From the NCBI GenBank assembly GCA_051530055.1, contig CM121342.1, positions 6,324,001-6,388,000 of the forward strand: 64,000 bases of DNA, in the 5' to 3' direction. Origin of the DNA: Neoechinorhynchus agilis (Eukaryota; Acanthocephala). The position numbers were made by a program, and so were the translations under genes. A model generated the notes under the pieces. It was not told the DNA's origin and made no database searches. It worked only from the letters and a program-made list of their open reading frames with translations. Below, piece by piece: positions 1 through 10,921 of this stretch; the stretch's first letter is position 1, and the number at the start of each line of letters is the position of its first letter.

Positions 1-1612
1 TTTTATTCGGTTTTAAACAATAAGATATTTACTCTCGAGAACGTCCGATGTTTTTTATGTTGGATTTAATTTTTTGAAGACTCCGTCGCTTTTTATTCGA
101 TTTTAAACAATAAGATATCAACTCGCGAGGACGTCTGGTGTTTTTTATGCTGGATTTTAATTTTTTTAGGACTCCGTCGCTTTTTATTCGGTTTTAAACA
201 ATAAGATATCCACTCTCGAGAACGTCCGATGTTTTTTATGCTGGATTTTAATTTTTTGAGGACTCCGTCGCTTTTTATTCGGTTTTAAACAATAAGATAT
301 TTACTCTGGAGAACGTCCGATGTTTTTCATGTTGAATTTTAATTTTTTTGAGGACTCCGTCGCTTTTTATTCGGTTTTAAACAATAAGATATCCACTCGC
401 GAGAACGTCCGATGTTTTTTATGTTGGATTTTAATTTTTTTAGGACTCCGTCGCTTTTTATTCGGTTTTAAACAATAAGATATCCACTCGCGAGGACGTC
501 CGATATTTTTTATGCTGGATTTTAATTTTTTGAAGACCGTCGCTTTTTATTCGGTTTTAAACAATAAGATATCCACTCTCGAAAACGTCCGATGTTTTTC
601 ATGCTGAATTTTAATTTTTTGAGGACTCCGTCGCTTTTTATTCGGTTTTAAACAATAAGATATCCACTCGCGAGGACGTCCGATATTTTTTATGCTGGAT
701 TTTAATTTTTTGAAGACCGTCGCTTCTGATTCGGTTTTAAACAATAAGATATCCACTCTCGAAAACGTCCGATGGTTTTTATGCTGGATTTTAAGTTTTT
801 GAGGACTCCGTCGCTTTTTATTCGGTTTTAAACAATAAGATATCCACTCGCGAGGACGTCCGATGTTTTTTATGCTGGATTTTAATTTTTTAGGATCCGT
901 CGCTTTTTATTCGGTTTTAAACAATAAGATATCCACTCGCGAGGACGTCCGATGTTTTTATGCTGGATTTTAATTTTTTTAGGACTCCGTCGCTTTTTAT
1001 TCGGTTTTAAACAATAAGATATTCACTCTCGAGAACGTCCGATGTTTTTTATGTTGGATTTTAATTTTTTGAGGACTCCGTCGCTTTTTATTCGGTTTTA
1101 AACAATAAGATATTTACTCTCGAGAACGTCCGATGTTTTTTATGCTGGATTTTAATTTTTTGAGGACTCGGTCGCTTTTTATACGGTTTTAAACAATAAG
1201 ATATTTACTGTCGAGAACGTCCGATTTTTTTATGCTGGATTTTTGATTTTTTTAGGACTCCGTCGCTTTCTATTCGGTTTTAAACAATAAGATATTCAGT
1301 CGCGAGAACGTCTGATGTTTTTTATGTTGGATTTTAATTTTTTGAGGACCCCGTCGCTTTTTATTCGGTTTTAAACAATAAGATATCCACTCGCGAGAAC
1401 GTCCGGTGTTTTTTATGTTGGATTTCAATTTTTTGAAGACTCCGTCGCTTCTGATTGGGGTTTAAACAATAACATATCCACTCGCGGGGACGTCGGGTTT
1501 TTTTATGCTGGATTTTAACCTTTTGAGGATTCTGTCGCTTTCTATTCGGTTTTAAACAATAAGATATCCACTCGCGAAGACGTCCGATGTTTTTTATGCT
1601 GGATTTTTATTC
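1..1612. repeat. 91-bp minisatellite, about 18 copies
   Basis: About 18 head-to-tail copies of a roughly 91-bp unit; each holds TTTTAAACAATAAGATAT, then a CGCGAGGACGTCCGAT-like block and a T-rich stretch ending GACTCCGTCGC. Copies differ by scattered substitutions and small indels, and the array runs off the left edge of the window. Open frames on the minus strand here simply read the repeat. No similarity to the other arrays in the window was seen. Confidence 0.95.
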
Positions 1613-2815
1613 AAAAATTTCTATTTGCGATTAAAATGATCGGCTTTTACAAAAAGTGCATTATTTGAAAGAAAGTATTCTCAACGAAACTTATTCGAAT
1701 GGCATTATTTTACAATCTTTCTTAAAAATCACCCTTTGATATTTTTCTTAAGTTTTCCAAAGATTTAAAACCTTTAGAAGACTGAGTGAAAAGCTATTGT
1801 TTAAAGCGGGTTGATATCCTAAATTGCGTCCTCCAAATATCTGGCCCTTCGTGGGTAATCTCGGTCTTTGAAGTTCTTTTATAAAATATCCTTTTTTCAT
1901 TCACTATTCTTTAGAAGCAAAATTTAATTTTCAAGATTTAAAAAGGAAAATTTTATCTGAGCATTTCTGCCGGCATATTGAGTCAGTTATTTCCTTTGAA
2001 TTTTCATTGGCTGTATTATGCATTCAAAATTTTAAGTATCTCGAAAAACAGAAACGTGATATCTTCTCTTATTTGCCTTTAGTTTGATCAGAGCAATAAT
2101 CTATCATTCCTTATCTTTTATCTTATTTAGGAAAAATCATTATTTTTGCCTGTTTTTTCATTCGCGGCCATTTTATTGGAAACGTCGCGCCGCACACTTG
2201 GACGGAAATAAAGTAGATATTAATTTTAAAATTAGATCAATTCTCGGAGGTAAATAAATGGAAACCACTTTAATTAAAATTTAAAGTTTAAAACTATTTT
2301 TATGATATGATCATTAATGAAACGGAATTGAGAACATTGTATATGAGCACTTTCTTTTCAACGACGCAAATTTTTTCTTAACAATAACCCAATAGTAATT
2401 CGGCGATAAGAAACCAGTCTTAAAATTCTTCAAAGCATGTTCGGTCGAGATTTGTGTACTTTCAACGAGTATTGAAGCTTCGACATAAATTATCTTGAAA
2501 TTTAGTGTAGTTTTCAAGTTACAAAATATAGCTCGACAACAATTTTCTAAAGACGCTGAAGTTTCAATTTAGATGATTAAAAAAACTTACGATAAAGCAT
2601 TCTTTATTTACATCATAATAATGTAACAATCACGATATCTGATTTGAGTAGCCAGAAATATAACTAGTATATGAGTGGTCTAATTAAGACGCTGATTGGC
2701 CAGTCCATGTGCGCATGTCAGTATGTAAACGTTCATTATGTTTTTTTCCATAAAGAGCCGCATTAATTAACGTTTTAGACAACGAAGAAGAAAGTTTGTA
2801 CAATGCGAGCTTTTA
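1613..2815. other. Intergenic, no gene seen
   Basis: AT-rich sequence between the left-edge minisatellite and the 3' end of the bHLH gene. No long frame, splice-bounded exon or repeat is convincing on either strand. The 3' UTR of the minus-strand bHLH gene probably lies at the right end. Confidence 0.5.
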
Positions 2816-3321
2816 TCAAGTCGTGTAAATTATTTGATTTGGCCTATTATCTTCAAATTTTCTTTTTCTTGAACTTGTCAATTTGTTCTTTTTTCTATGT
2901 CGTTCCAAACAGTCGCAATTTTCGTCAATCTGACAAATCCCAGCTTTTCGACACCGAAACTTTGAATTCGGCCAAACCTAAAAAATATTGCACAAAATAA
3001 ATTTTTTTTCGTAAAATAGCAATTAAAAACTAACCATAGATGTTCCATCTGATCCATAATTTATTCCGCATCCAATTTCGGCAATTTTGGATAAATGCGC
3101 AATATAATTGGTTGCCAATTTTAGTGTGTCCAATTTCGATAGTTTAGTATCACTTGGTACCCAAGGCAGAACTGTTCTTAAATTATGAAAGGCTTGACTT
3201 AGTACAGACATCCTTGCACGTTCCCTTGCGTTTGCGGCTTGCCGCTGATCTTTTGATATTCTTGATTTCTTAACGTTTTCAGTTTCATCGAAATCTAAAT
3301 TTTTATTGCGATAAAAACGGC
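2816..3321 (-). CDS. bHLH transcription factor, Tcf21/musculin-like
   Basis: Encodes a class II basic helix-loop-helix factor expected to dimerise with an E-protein and bind E-boxes. The central exon (3035-3321) reads a basic region with ANARERARM, helix 1 [16 protein letters not shown], loop [13 protein letters not shown] and helix 2 [13 protein letters not shown]. This fits the Tcf21 (capsulin)/musculin group best, with the diagnostic [13 protein letters not shown]. The exon ends at ATG followed by GTTAG; a 57-bp intron (2978-3034) leads to a Lys/Arg/Cys-rich last exon (2816-2977) ending in TGA. The basic region is preceded in frame by an acidic segment, then an in-frame stop, so an AG acceptor near 3322 is inferred and the first coding exon upstream is not identified. 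The last exon is less certain than the bHLH exon. The open frame on the opposite strand at 2803-3000 is its shadow. Confidence 0.85.
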
Positions 3322-3573
3322 CTTAAACATTGCTAATGGACCTACATTTGCATTGTTCCATTTAGAAAATTTTAATTGGAAAAAAGGGTGATGAATGTAA
3401 GCCTGAAATCCAAAAAAAAAGAAGAGAATAAAATAATTATATGTTGAAATAGCAGATGAAATGTTTCAAATCGAATAATTTCTACGCACATATGCCTAAG
3501 CTCAATAAAATCTGTTGGCCATAGTGGGAAAATAGTGTAAAACATCAAAATCGCTCAAGAAACAGCACTGACT

Positions 3574-3638
3574 CAGCTGTGGGAGGGAAAGCGGAACATT
3601 TTCCGAAGACTAGTATATTATACCTACCATCACAGCTG
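3574..3638. promoter_or_regulatory. Two CAGCTG E-boxes upstream of the bHLH gene
   Basis: Perfect CAGCTG hexamers lie at 3574-3579 and 3633-3638, about 250-320 bp upstream of the first recognised bHLH exon. The second is in an extended ACAGCTGTTGT context. CAGCTG is a typical site for class II bHLH/E-protein dimers, so autoregulation is possible. The role is inferred from position and motif only. Confidence 0.35.
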
Positions 3639-3639
3639 T

Positions 3640-4393
3640 TGTGAAGGTATCCGAGCCAAACAATATCATCCAACCAGCTTACTCCTTTCGCAAAGCATTT
3701 ACTTGTCAGTCCGCGACTTTATTGACAGATCACTTGGGCGGAATATTATCCCGTCTTAATTTGCATTCTGATATGTTTATAATAAAGAAAAGGGGTGGTT
3801 AGGGATGAATGGCAATTATTTTCATATATAATTGTGGATTTTTTACGATCATTGCGATAAAAAAAATAATTTATATTTAACACAATACAATTGCTATGTG
3901 CTACAAAAAAAATTTAGTACTTTTTTAAGAGTCTTTAAGAAATATTCCTGGACGAATAAACGAATAGCGCAATGTTGCCAGTTTAAATCTAATTCAAACA
4001 TTAATTTAGTCAATGCGGGTTTTTCGAAAGATTAATAAAATATAGGCAGTGCACTTAAAATTTAAATCTTTTTAGTCTGCATAAGAAAATTTGTTTGGAT
4101 TTAAGAACCAATTGCTTTAAACATAAAATGATTTTGCCGAACAAAAAAAATTGCAGTTTAACGACTTTATCCGTCTTTTTTTTGAAGGACAGTAAAATTA
4201 TTGGCAAACTTGTATTATTTTCCCGTTTATTCGATTTTCGCATTTTCTAATAAAAACCGTAACTAAATTTTTAAAATCACGACACTCTCTCGGATTCTGT
4301 TGTGTTAATAACAGCACTGAATTTGTAAGACCGATTAACTATTAAACTTTCTAATAAATTAACCACTATTTCCTGAGGTAAACAACTGTCAAA
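3640..4393. other. Intergenic, nothing recognised
   Basis: AT-rich sequence upstream of the bHLH gene. Short frames of about 60 codons on both strands (3832-4035 and 4055-4243) have Lys/Phe-rich composition expected of random AT-rich DNA and no splice-bounded structure. Confidence 0.4.
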
Positions 4394-4537
4394 ATGCTTA
4401 GGATTGTGTCAATCGCATGCCTGGTATTATTCGCGGCATTTATGTGCATTTGCGTCGAATCAAAGCGAATGTATTTATATATTATGTTTAAAATGAATGT
4501 TCCAAATTTTGAGTTTTTCTTCGAATTAAATAAATAA
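4394..4537 (+). CDS. Possible small secreted peptide (47 aa)
   Basis: ATG at 4394 opens a 47-codon frame whose first 23 residues look like a classical signal peptide: MLRIVSIACLVLFAAFMCIC, then VESKR, with a dibasic KR right after the likely cleavage site. It ends in TAA at 4535. Alternatively GTATTT at about 4472 could be a donor to the acceptor near 4578, giving a different C-terminus. It overlaps the expected 3' UTR of the AP-2 gene on the other strand. No homologue is recognised, so it rests on the hydrophobic N-terminus alone. Confidence 0.35.
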   Translation: MLRIVSIACLVLFAAFMCICVESKRMYLYIMFKMNVPNFEFFFELNK

Positions 4538-4675
4538 ACACCTATAATTATGAGACAATATTGTCTACTGACTTGTGTAGCATTCAAACGCCTGGAGGGT
4601 TAGAAAGACCGTCGCGTGCGGTTTGGTTATTATTGATTATTCAAACTAATCAGACGGACATTTATTTCGCAAAAA

Positions 4676-7600
4676 TTAAAATTTATTAGTTCCGAATTGC
4701 TCCATTATTTCGTCTAAGCATTTATCCACAGCTCCAACACTCGCAGAAACAGCTTTGGTACCGAACCCATGAGTTAGTAAGTCAAAACTTCTTGGCAAGC
4801 AGTTTGATTTGCGAGTTTGCTCTTTTGTTGGACAAAATTCCCCAATTGCGATCAGAAAAGAAGTTAAAACATGCCTAGTAAATGCGAAATTCCAATTAAA
4901 AAAAACAAACTTAAAATGAACTTACTTGCAAGTGGTGATTTGTAATAGAATATCTGAACTGCCTGAAATTTTTCTCAATTCGTTGAACATGTTGTTTGCT
5001 ATTTGCTTCGTTGGAAACTGTGTTTCGCACAATGACTTAAAATCATTTGCTAATTTTAAAGCCTCGGCTATTTAAATTTTTGGAATGATTGCTTTTAAAA
5101 ATTACAACTCACATTCGACCAAGGCAGTGAAACATGTCATTGGACACATTCTTCAACTATAATTCTCTACCCTTGCAGAGATTTTTAGAAAATCGCAATT
5201 TAAGTCGTTATTTAATATACTATTAAATATTAATCAAATCAAGAAGATCCTTCGGGCTGGTAAATATTGGATGGTAGGGCCTTTCATTTACTTCCAAACA
5301 ATGACTGATGAGGCGGGGTATCCTCTTGCGAAATATTTCATAATAATAAAAGAATTATCCAAACTTTTAAATATGATATTGCGAGAAATTTGTCTCAATT
5401 TTTTAAGAGAACACATTAATGACTAAAAAAGTGTGGACATTCTAAAAAATTTAAAAATTAGGAATAATACACATAAATAATTTTCTTAACGTTCATTTTT
5501 CGTCATATGGACGGAATAAAAGCTCTCGTTAAATAATAATATAATTTTTCATAATGATTTTTTTGAAACAAGCTTAGAAAAAACAATTAAATATTCAGGT
5601 AGAGAAACTCTATGTGGCAAAATCTTTTTTTTCTAGAGATGATTAAAAATACATTTAAAGCGATCAAAACTACTAAAAAATATTTTCGTATATTCGTAAG
5701 CCTGATAGATTTATATTAATTCTACTTAAAACGTCTCCAAGTTTCGTTATTAGTATATTTTAGCTACACCATTAGCCACATTTGCCATCATCCACTTATT
5801 GAAAAAATCAATATCAAGCTGAAGGTATAAAAATCCTGCATTTTTGCCTATGGTGAACCAAAACTGAAGAAATGTGTTGTAAAATAATGATTTTTTGACC
5901 TTCAAATCTTCCAATCGGATAAAGGATTGCCCAAAGAAATTTCTATTTTCTGACAAACTAATAAAAGAGAATTATAGTTCTACGGCGCCCGGTTTGTACA
6001 TAAACTCCAGCAGAAATAAGTTCTTCTCTTAATTTTTTCCCGCCTTCCTTGGACTTTGCTCTAAAAATGCAGTTAAAACTCGGCATTAATCCTTTTTGAA
6101 CGGATCCTGCATTTTTGCAGGAACCAAAACTGAAGAAATGTGTTGTAAAATAATGATTTTTTGACCTGCAAATCTTCCAATCGGATAAGGGATTGCCCAA
6201 AGAAATTTCTATTTTCTGACAAACTAATAAAAGAGAATTATAGTTCTACGGCGCCCGGTTTGTACATAAACTCCAGCAGAAATAAGTTCTTCTCTTAATT
6301 TTTTCCCGCCTTCCTTGGACTTTGCTCTAAAAATGCAGTTAAAACTCGGCATTAACCCATTTTGAACGGATCCTGCATTTTTGCAGGAACCAAAACTGAA
6401 GAAATGTGTTGTAAAATAATGATTTTTTGACCTGCAAATCTTCCAATCGGATAAGGGATTGCCCAAAGAAATTTCTATTTTCTGACAAACTAATAAAAGA
6501 GAATTATAGTTCTACGGCGCCCGGTTTGTACATAAACTCCAGCAGAAATAAGTTCTTCTCTTAATTTTTCCCGCCTTCCTTGGACTTTGCTCTAAAAATG
6601 CAGTTAAAACTCGGCATTAATCCTTTTTGAACGGATCCTGCATTTTTGCAGGAACCAAAACTGAAGAAATGTGTTGTAAAATAATGATTTTTTGACCTGC
6701 AAATCTTCCAATCGGATAAGGGATTGCCCAAAGAAATTTCTATTTTCTGACAAACTAATAAAAGAGAATTATAGTTCTACGGCGCCCGGTTTGTACATAA
6801 ACTCCAGCAGAAATAAGTTCTTCTCTTAATTTTTTCCCGCCTTCCTTGGACTTTGCTCTAAAAATGCAGTTAAAACTCGGCATTAACCCATTTTGAACGG
6901 ATCCTGCATTTTTGCAGGAACAAAACTGAAGAAATGTGTTGTAAAATAATGATTTTTTGACCTGCAAATCTTCCAATCGGATAAAGGATTGCCCAAAGAA
7001 ATTTCTATTTTCTGACAAACTAATAAAGAGAATTATAGTTCTACGGCGCCCGGTTTGTACATAAACTCCAGCAGAAATAAGTTCTTCTCTTAATTTCCCG
7101 CCTTCCTTGGACTTTGCTCTAAAAATGCAGTTAAAACTCGGCATTAATCCTTTGAACGGATCCTGCATTTTTGCAGGAACCAAAACTGAAGAAATGTGTT
7201 GTAAAATAATGATTTTTTGACCTGCAAATCTTCCAATCGGATAAAGGATTGCCCAAAGAAATTTCTATTTTCTGACAAACTAATAAAAGAGAATTATAGT
7301 TCTACGGCGCCCGGTTTGTACATAAACTCCAGCAGAAATAAGTTCTTCTCTTAATTTTTTCCCGCCTTCCTTGGACTTTGCTCTAAAAATGCAGTTAAAA
7401 CTCGGCATTAATCCTTTTTGAACGGAAATGGGCAAACCTGCGAAGTATAGCACCAATAATGCTAGCGTTAAGGAATTCTGGAGGTCCTACTCTCCTTTTG
7501 ATCTCGTCAATTGGGACAGAATATTTTTGCGAACATCCAAGTAGGCATAGACGTCCACATACTTGATTCGGAAACCCCTCCACTCGTTCTCTTTTCAATA

Positions 7601-8078
7601 AGGCTCTACAGTTAGAATCGATTAACCAGTTGCTTTGACCTATAAATGGCTGTTAATACGTCAATTCGTATTAGATGCATACGATCACATTTCTTCAACA
7701 AATGTTCCGTCTTTTCAATCTAAATGTAAATGAGAATCCGAAAATTGAATTTATTTCCCAACCGTGTGGACACCATTTTCTTTTATTTGATTAGACTCTT
7801 GAGTATTAGAAAAATATCCATTGGGAGCGCTTGTGTCAGTTATTGTGCCATCGATTTGATTGTATAGATTGATTGGTTGAAAAGTGGGATGGTGGTGATG
7901 AATTTGAGAAGAATCCGGAGGGGAGCAGATGCCATGCGGGAAAAGTGCTTGCTGATATCTATTTTGCACTTTATGTTGTGATCTATTAAATATCTCAAGT
8001 TGACAGTCATCCGACTGACTGAGACAATGCTTTGAGAAATGGCTTCGGGTCAGGAATGTGGAGGGAAAGCCGGCGTAC
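4676..8078 (-). CDS. AP-2 family transcription factor with multiplied basic-region exon
   Basis: AP-2 proteins bind GC-rich sites as dimers through a basic region and a helix-span-helix. Exons read here, 5' to 3': 7763-8078 (His/Gln/Pro-rich activation region), 7640-7710 (tentative), 7438-7605 ([30 protein letters not shown]), six near-identical copies of the next exon between 7382 and 5984 ([22 protein letters not shown]), 5113-5149 (MTCFTALVE), 4926-5067 ([20 protein letters not shown]) and 4676-4874 ([20 protein letters not shown], ending TAA). The 142-bp exon 4926-5067 matches, as I recall, the conserved 142-bp exon of vertebrate AP-2 genes. Introns are 45-51 bp apart from the array. The exon upstream of 8078 (acceptor TTCCAG) is missing. 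The junction from any array exon to 5113-5149 does not close in frame by a plain GT-AG pair as assembled, so that boundary, or one base of the assembly, is uncertain. Confidence 0.85.
5820..7430. repeat. 266-bp tandem array carrying an AP-2 exon
   Basis: Six units of about 261-266 bp, with a partial unit at the low-coordinate end. On the minus strand each unit contains an acceptor (CATTTTTAG), a 77-bp exon encoding the AP-2 basic segment and a GTAGAA donor, followed by intronic sequence. Exon copies lie at 7306-7382, 7045-7118, 6781-6857, 6516-6591, 6250-6326 and 5984-6060. Copy 7045-7118 lacks three bases (one Lys), and copy 6516-6591 lacks one base in the same T run and is shifted. Other copies are almost identical, so amplification is recent or homogenised. 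Confidence 0.9.
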
Positions 8079-8740
8079 CTGGAAGGGACCACAATGATAT
8101 GAGGAAGGGTTAAAACTCGACATTGAGTGCAGTAAGTTCTGTGGCGTGCCTCAAACCCTGCTGTCTTAAATGCTCTCCTAAAGCGTAAAAGCAGTTCAGC
8201 ACTCTAAAATTTAATAGCGAACTCGGGATGCTTGCATTAATGAATTTGCCTAGAAGGCGACACTGGTAGGAGACTGAAGGTTCCGATTCATAAGCAAAGA
8301 ACGGGTAATCGATCGAAAAGTATTAACTTCTCTAAATATATTAAGGGTGGCCGCTTTGAGAAATGCACGATCGATTTTAATTGCACATTTTGAGTTCTGA
8401 TTTTTGCATGGCTGTTTTTTTCGCGAAATTGCATGAATTTTTAGTCAATGGTCACAAAATAAATACTATTTCGGGTATTTTACAATCGAAAATTGTCTTT
8501 TAAGTTGTACGATAATACGTAATGAGTAAAAGAATGAATTTTGCGTTCCCAAGTTTTGCACAGTTTTATTTTAGGGCGAACATGATCTAATGCACTAATC
8601 TTCGGTCAACGTAATCCTGGAATTTTTGTGGGTTTTTACATTGGATTATATTTAATAAATGATCGTAGAAAATTTTAATATTAAATAAATTAACAAAAAG
8701 AAATAAAACTCTTGTTCTAAGATTTAATTCATTTACTTCT
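8079..8740. other. Region upstream of AP-2, no exon recognised
   Basis: Probably contains the 5' exon and promoter of the minus-strand AP-2 gene, since the first recognised exon begins at a good acceptor (8079-8080). No signal-bearing first exon could be picked out on either strand. Confidence 0.4.
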
Positions 8741-9007
8741 TTGCGACGCAGCAAAATTACTCGATTGGCTACACAAATTGAAAAACAACGAATGGTAGAA
8801 TTACAAAATTCGCGTTTTATTAAATTCTTGCTGTCGCAACAAAAAGAAGAGCATCAGAAAAGATACTCGATTTTAATTATTCTACTAATTAAGCTACAAA
8901 ATGCAGACGGTCTTACTTTTAATCAGTATCTTATCAATAAATACTCGTGCAATGAAACGATTTCGTTTTTTTTTGACTCAAAGCTCAGGTTTCGCAACGA
9001 TATATAA
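8741..9007 (+). CDS. Possible exon of an unrecognised plus-strand gene
   Basis: An 88-codon open stretch ending in TAA at 9005-9007. Its composition is protein-like rather than random: an amphipathic Lys/Glu/Gln-rich first half (TQIEKQRMVELQNSRFIKF), then a hydrophobic block (YSILIILLIKL). The first ATG is internal (about 8794), so it would be a partial exon or start there. AATAAA-like signals follow within 50 bp. No homologue is recognised. Confidence 0.3.
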   Translation: MRRSKITRLATQIEKQRMVELQNSRFIKFLLSQQKEEHQKRYSILIILLIKLQNADGLTFNQYLINKYSCNETISFFFDSKLRFRNDI

Positions 9008-9195
9008 TAAAATATTATTAATTTGTGTACGATTGATGTAATAGTTTAATAAAAAGACGTGTCGACTGTGGAAGGACTGTGACAAATCACAGATAACTAG
9101 AAAAAGGGAGCTTGTGGGATTATTTATCTCGAATATATGTATTTAACATTACTGGTAAAATATGGTGAAGAAAATAAGAACTGAGAAATTCAATT

Positions 9196-9619
9196 TTATT
9201 GTGAATTTTCGGCCTTAGCGTAGGCCTTATTCAGACTATTGTTTGCAAGTTTTCTCAACTGTGAATAATTCAGGAAGCTGAGCAAAGATAAAAGCACACG
9301 ATGAAGGGAGCAGTTTTCGTGCAAGGATTTCACACAATGTCTTGATGTTTTTAGACAAAGTTCGAAAAGATACTGCATTCTACGGCAATATTCGCAATCT
9401 TGTGAAAAATCTTTATAATCCAGCAGCTCGAAAATCAATATCAATGTAGACTAATACAATCTAAAATCCTTTGAAAAAAGTCAAAAAATGCGTAGGAATA
9501 TCACGAGGATTCAACCTGAAATGCTTCTAAATCGGATGTGACTTTGAAAACAAACTAAGTGTCATTTCTACGAAGAAGTTCTTAAAATTGAGAGCCAACT
9601 GTTCCAAGCGTGTGAACAT
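9196..9619 (-). CDS. Unrecognised small protein, two exons
   Basis: Start ATG at 9617-9619 opens MFTRLEQLALNFKNFF (exon 9572-9619), followed by a GTAGAA donor. A phase-0 acceptor (GTATTAG) at 9451-9456 leads to an 85-codon exon (9196-9450) reading ELLDYKDFSQDCEYCRRMQY and ending AKAENSQ, TAA. The joined product is about 100 residues, helical and Cys-containing, with no signal peptide. The exon is well supported by composition; the link to the short first exon is inferred from matching phase. It is divergent from the gene at 9699, with only about 80 bp between starts, so the two may share a promoter. Family not recognised. Confidence 0.5.
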
Positions 9620-9698
9620 TTTCTAATAATACAACCGAAAAACCGTAACCAAGGTGATTGATTTGCACTTGCGATTACTTAAATCAGTAACACTTGTG

Positions 9699-10601
9699 AT
9701 GGGATCTTGCACCTCTCGGCAAAAACACAGTGATTTGATTGATAGTCGTATAAAGAAGCTACCATCTAAGATAAAACCATTTATAATTCCAATTTGGAGA
9801 GACCAGGATATTCTTGAACTAGTTTTAGAGCTCAAATGTCCAATTGTTGTATTTTACAGCGGTCCTCGTTTTAACAACCGGGAAGTCGAAAGGCACATTC
9901 GATATTATCAAGATAAATACGTATTTAGCGCTTATCGGTCGTTTGAATCGAATCCACCGAGTTTAATCATGGCGAACGAATCAATTCCTTGCGTTGTTTT
10001 GTACGCTAATTGGATTTCAACGAACGACCGTCGAAGTGCTGTTCGTTTAGAAAAAGATAATCGGGCAAACATTGATCTTTTGGACTCGATGTTTGGACTC
10101 TTTGAAGCTTTTGAGTTTCCTGATTGGTGGACTGTTACGGATGAAGAAAACGCCGATTACCGGATTCCTGATAGAAATTGCTGCCTTGTCATTGAAACAC
10201 TTAAGCCGCTTTCTTTTATTAGCCAAATGATATGCAATCAACTTTGCTCGTTTCGCGGTCATTTACACATCATTTTAATTCAAACTCAGAGATCTTTTCC
10301 GGCTGAAACCTTGTGTCGATTCTATGAAAACGGCAGGAAAATCAAAGAACAGGAACCGAACATGGATTTCAATCGCTTTATTGATTTGATCAAAGAATAC
10401 ATGACGATTAAGTTAACGCCTCCTAAATCTATAGATTCAGAAAGGCAACGATCAAATCGAATAGAAATCGATCGTAATTATGCTTTTATTGAAGTATCGG
10501 ACAAACCTGGAGATGCAGAAACGTTCCATGGAATCTATGTAACACCAAGAGGAATCGGTGTTATGCGTGATAAAATAAGAGGAACATTTGCTTTAAAGTG
10601 A
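9699..10601 (+). CDS. Unrecognised 300-aa protein with N-terminal acylation motif
   Basis: A single uninterrupted 300-codon frame, unusual here because most genes are cut by short introns. The start was set at ATG 9699 because it gives MGSCTSRQK: Gly2 with Ser6 fits an N-myristoylation signal and Cys4 could be palmitoylated, suggesting membrane anchoring. The body reads as a folded alpha/beta protein with strands such as CPIVVFYSG, IPCVVLYANW and LHIILIQTQ, a WWTVTDEE segment and a Gly-rich C-terminal part (HGIYVTPRGIGVMRDKIRG). No catalytic signature or known family was recognised. It shares a short upstream region with the divergent minus-strand gene. Composition and length make it a confident gene of unknown function. 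Confidence 0.75.
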   Translation: MGSCTSRQKHSDLIDSRIKKLPSKIKPFIIPIWRDQDILELVLELKCPIVVFYSGPRFNNREVERHIRYYQDKYVFSAYRSFESNPPSLIMANESIPCVVLYANWISTNDRRSAVRLEKDNRANIDLLDSMFGLFEAFEFPDWWTVTDEENADYRIPDRNCCLVIETLKPLSFISQMICNQLCSFRGHLHIILIQTQRSFPAETLCRFYENGRKIKEQEPNMDFNRFIDLIKEYMTIKLTPPKSIDSERQRSNRIEIDRNYAFIEVSDKPGDAETFHGIYVTPRGIGVMRDKIRGTFALK

Positions 10602-10921
10602 TTTTCTTGATGATGAGATTAAAAGAAAGCTATAATGCTTAGAAGTTTTTAATTATTCGCCAAAATCTAGTTGGACTGCATTGATGTGGTCAACTAACAA
10701 ATTTTTAACATGAGCACAAACGATCGTTGTGTAAGCGGATAAAAATCATTGATCAATACGTGTGCCAATAAAAGATACTTGGCATCAAATTAAGAATTAT
10801 CTTCAGTGTTTTTATCAATGATTTTGGTAGCTCTTACTGATTTCCGTACTTTTTATATTATTTACAGAAAAATGATTAACTTCATCTCTAATCCACAAAA
10901 TACTAACGAACTACGATCCGC

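Noticed and set aside
1-1612. CRISPR-like array
   Set aside because: The whole 91-bp unit is repeated with no unique spacers, and the window is eukaryotic.
2803-3000. Plus-strand 65-codon frame resembling a signal peptide
   Set aside because: It is the exact antisense of the inferred last exon of the bHLH gene, which has splice-consistent boundaries and composition.
5750-7183. Minus-strand frames of 68-142 codons treated as separate proteins
   Set aside because: They arise from the AP-2 exon array read through intronic sequence; small deletions in one unit keep a frame open across two copies.
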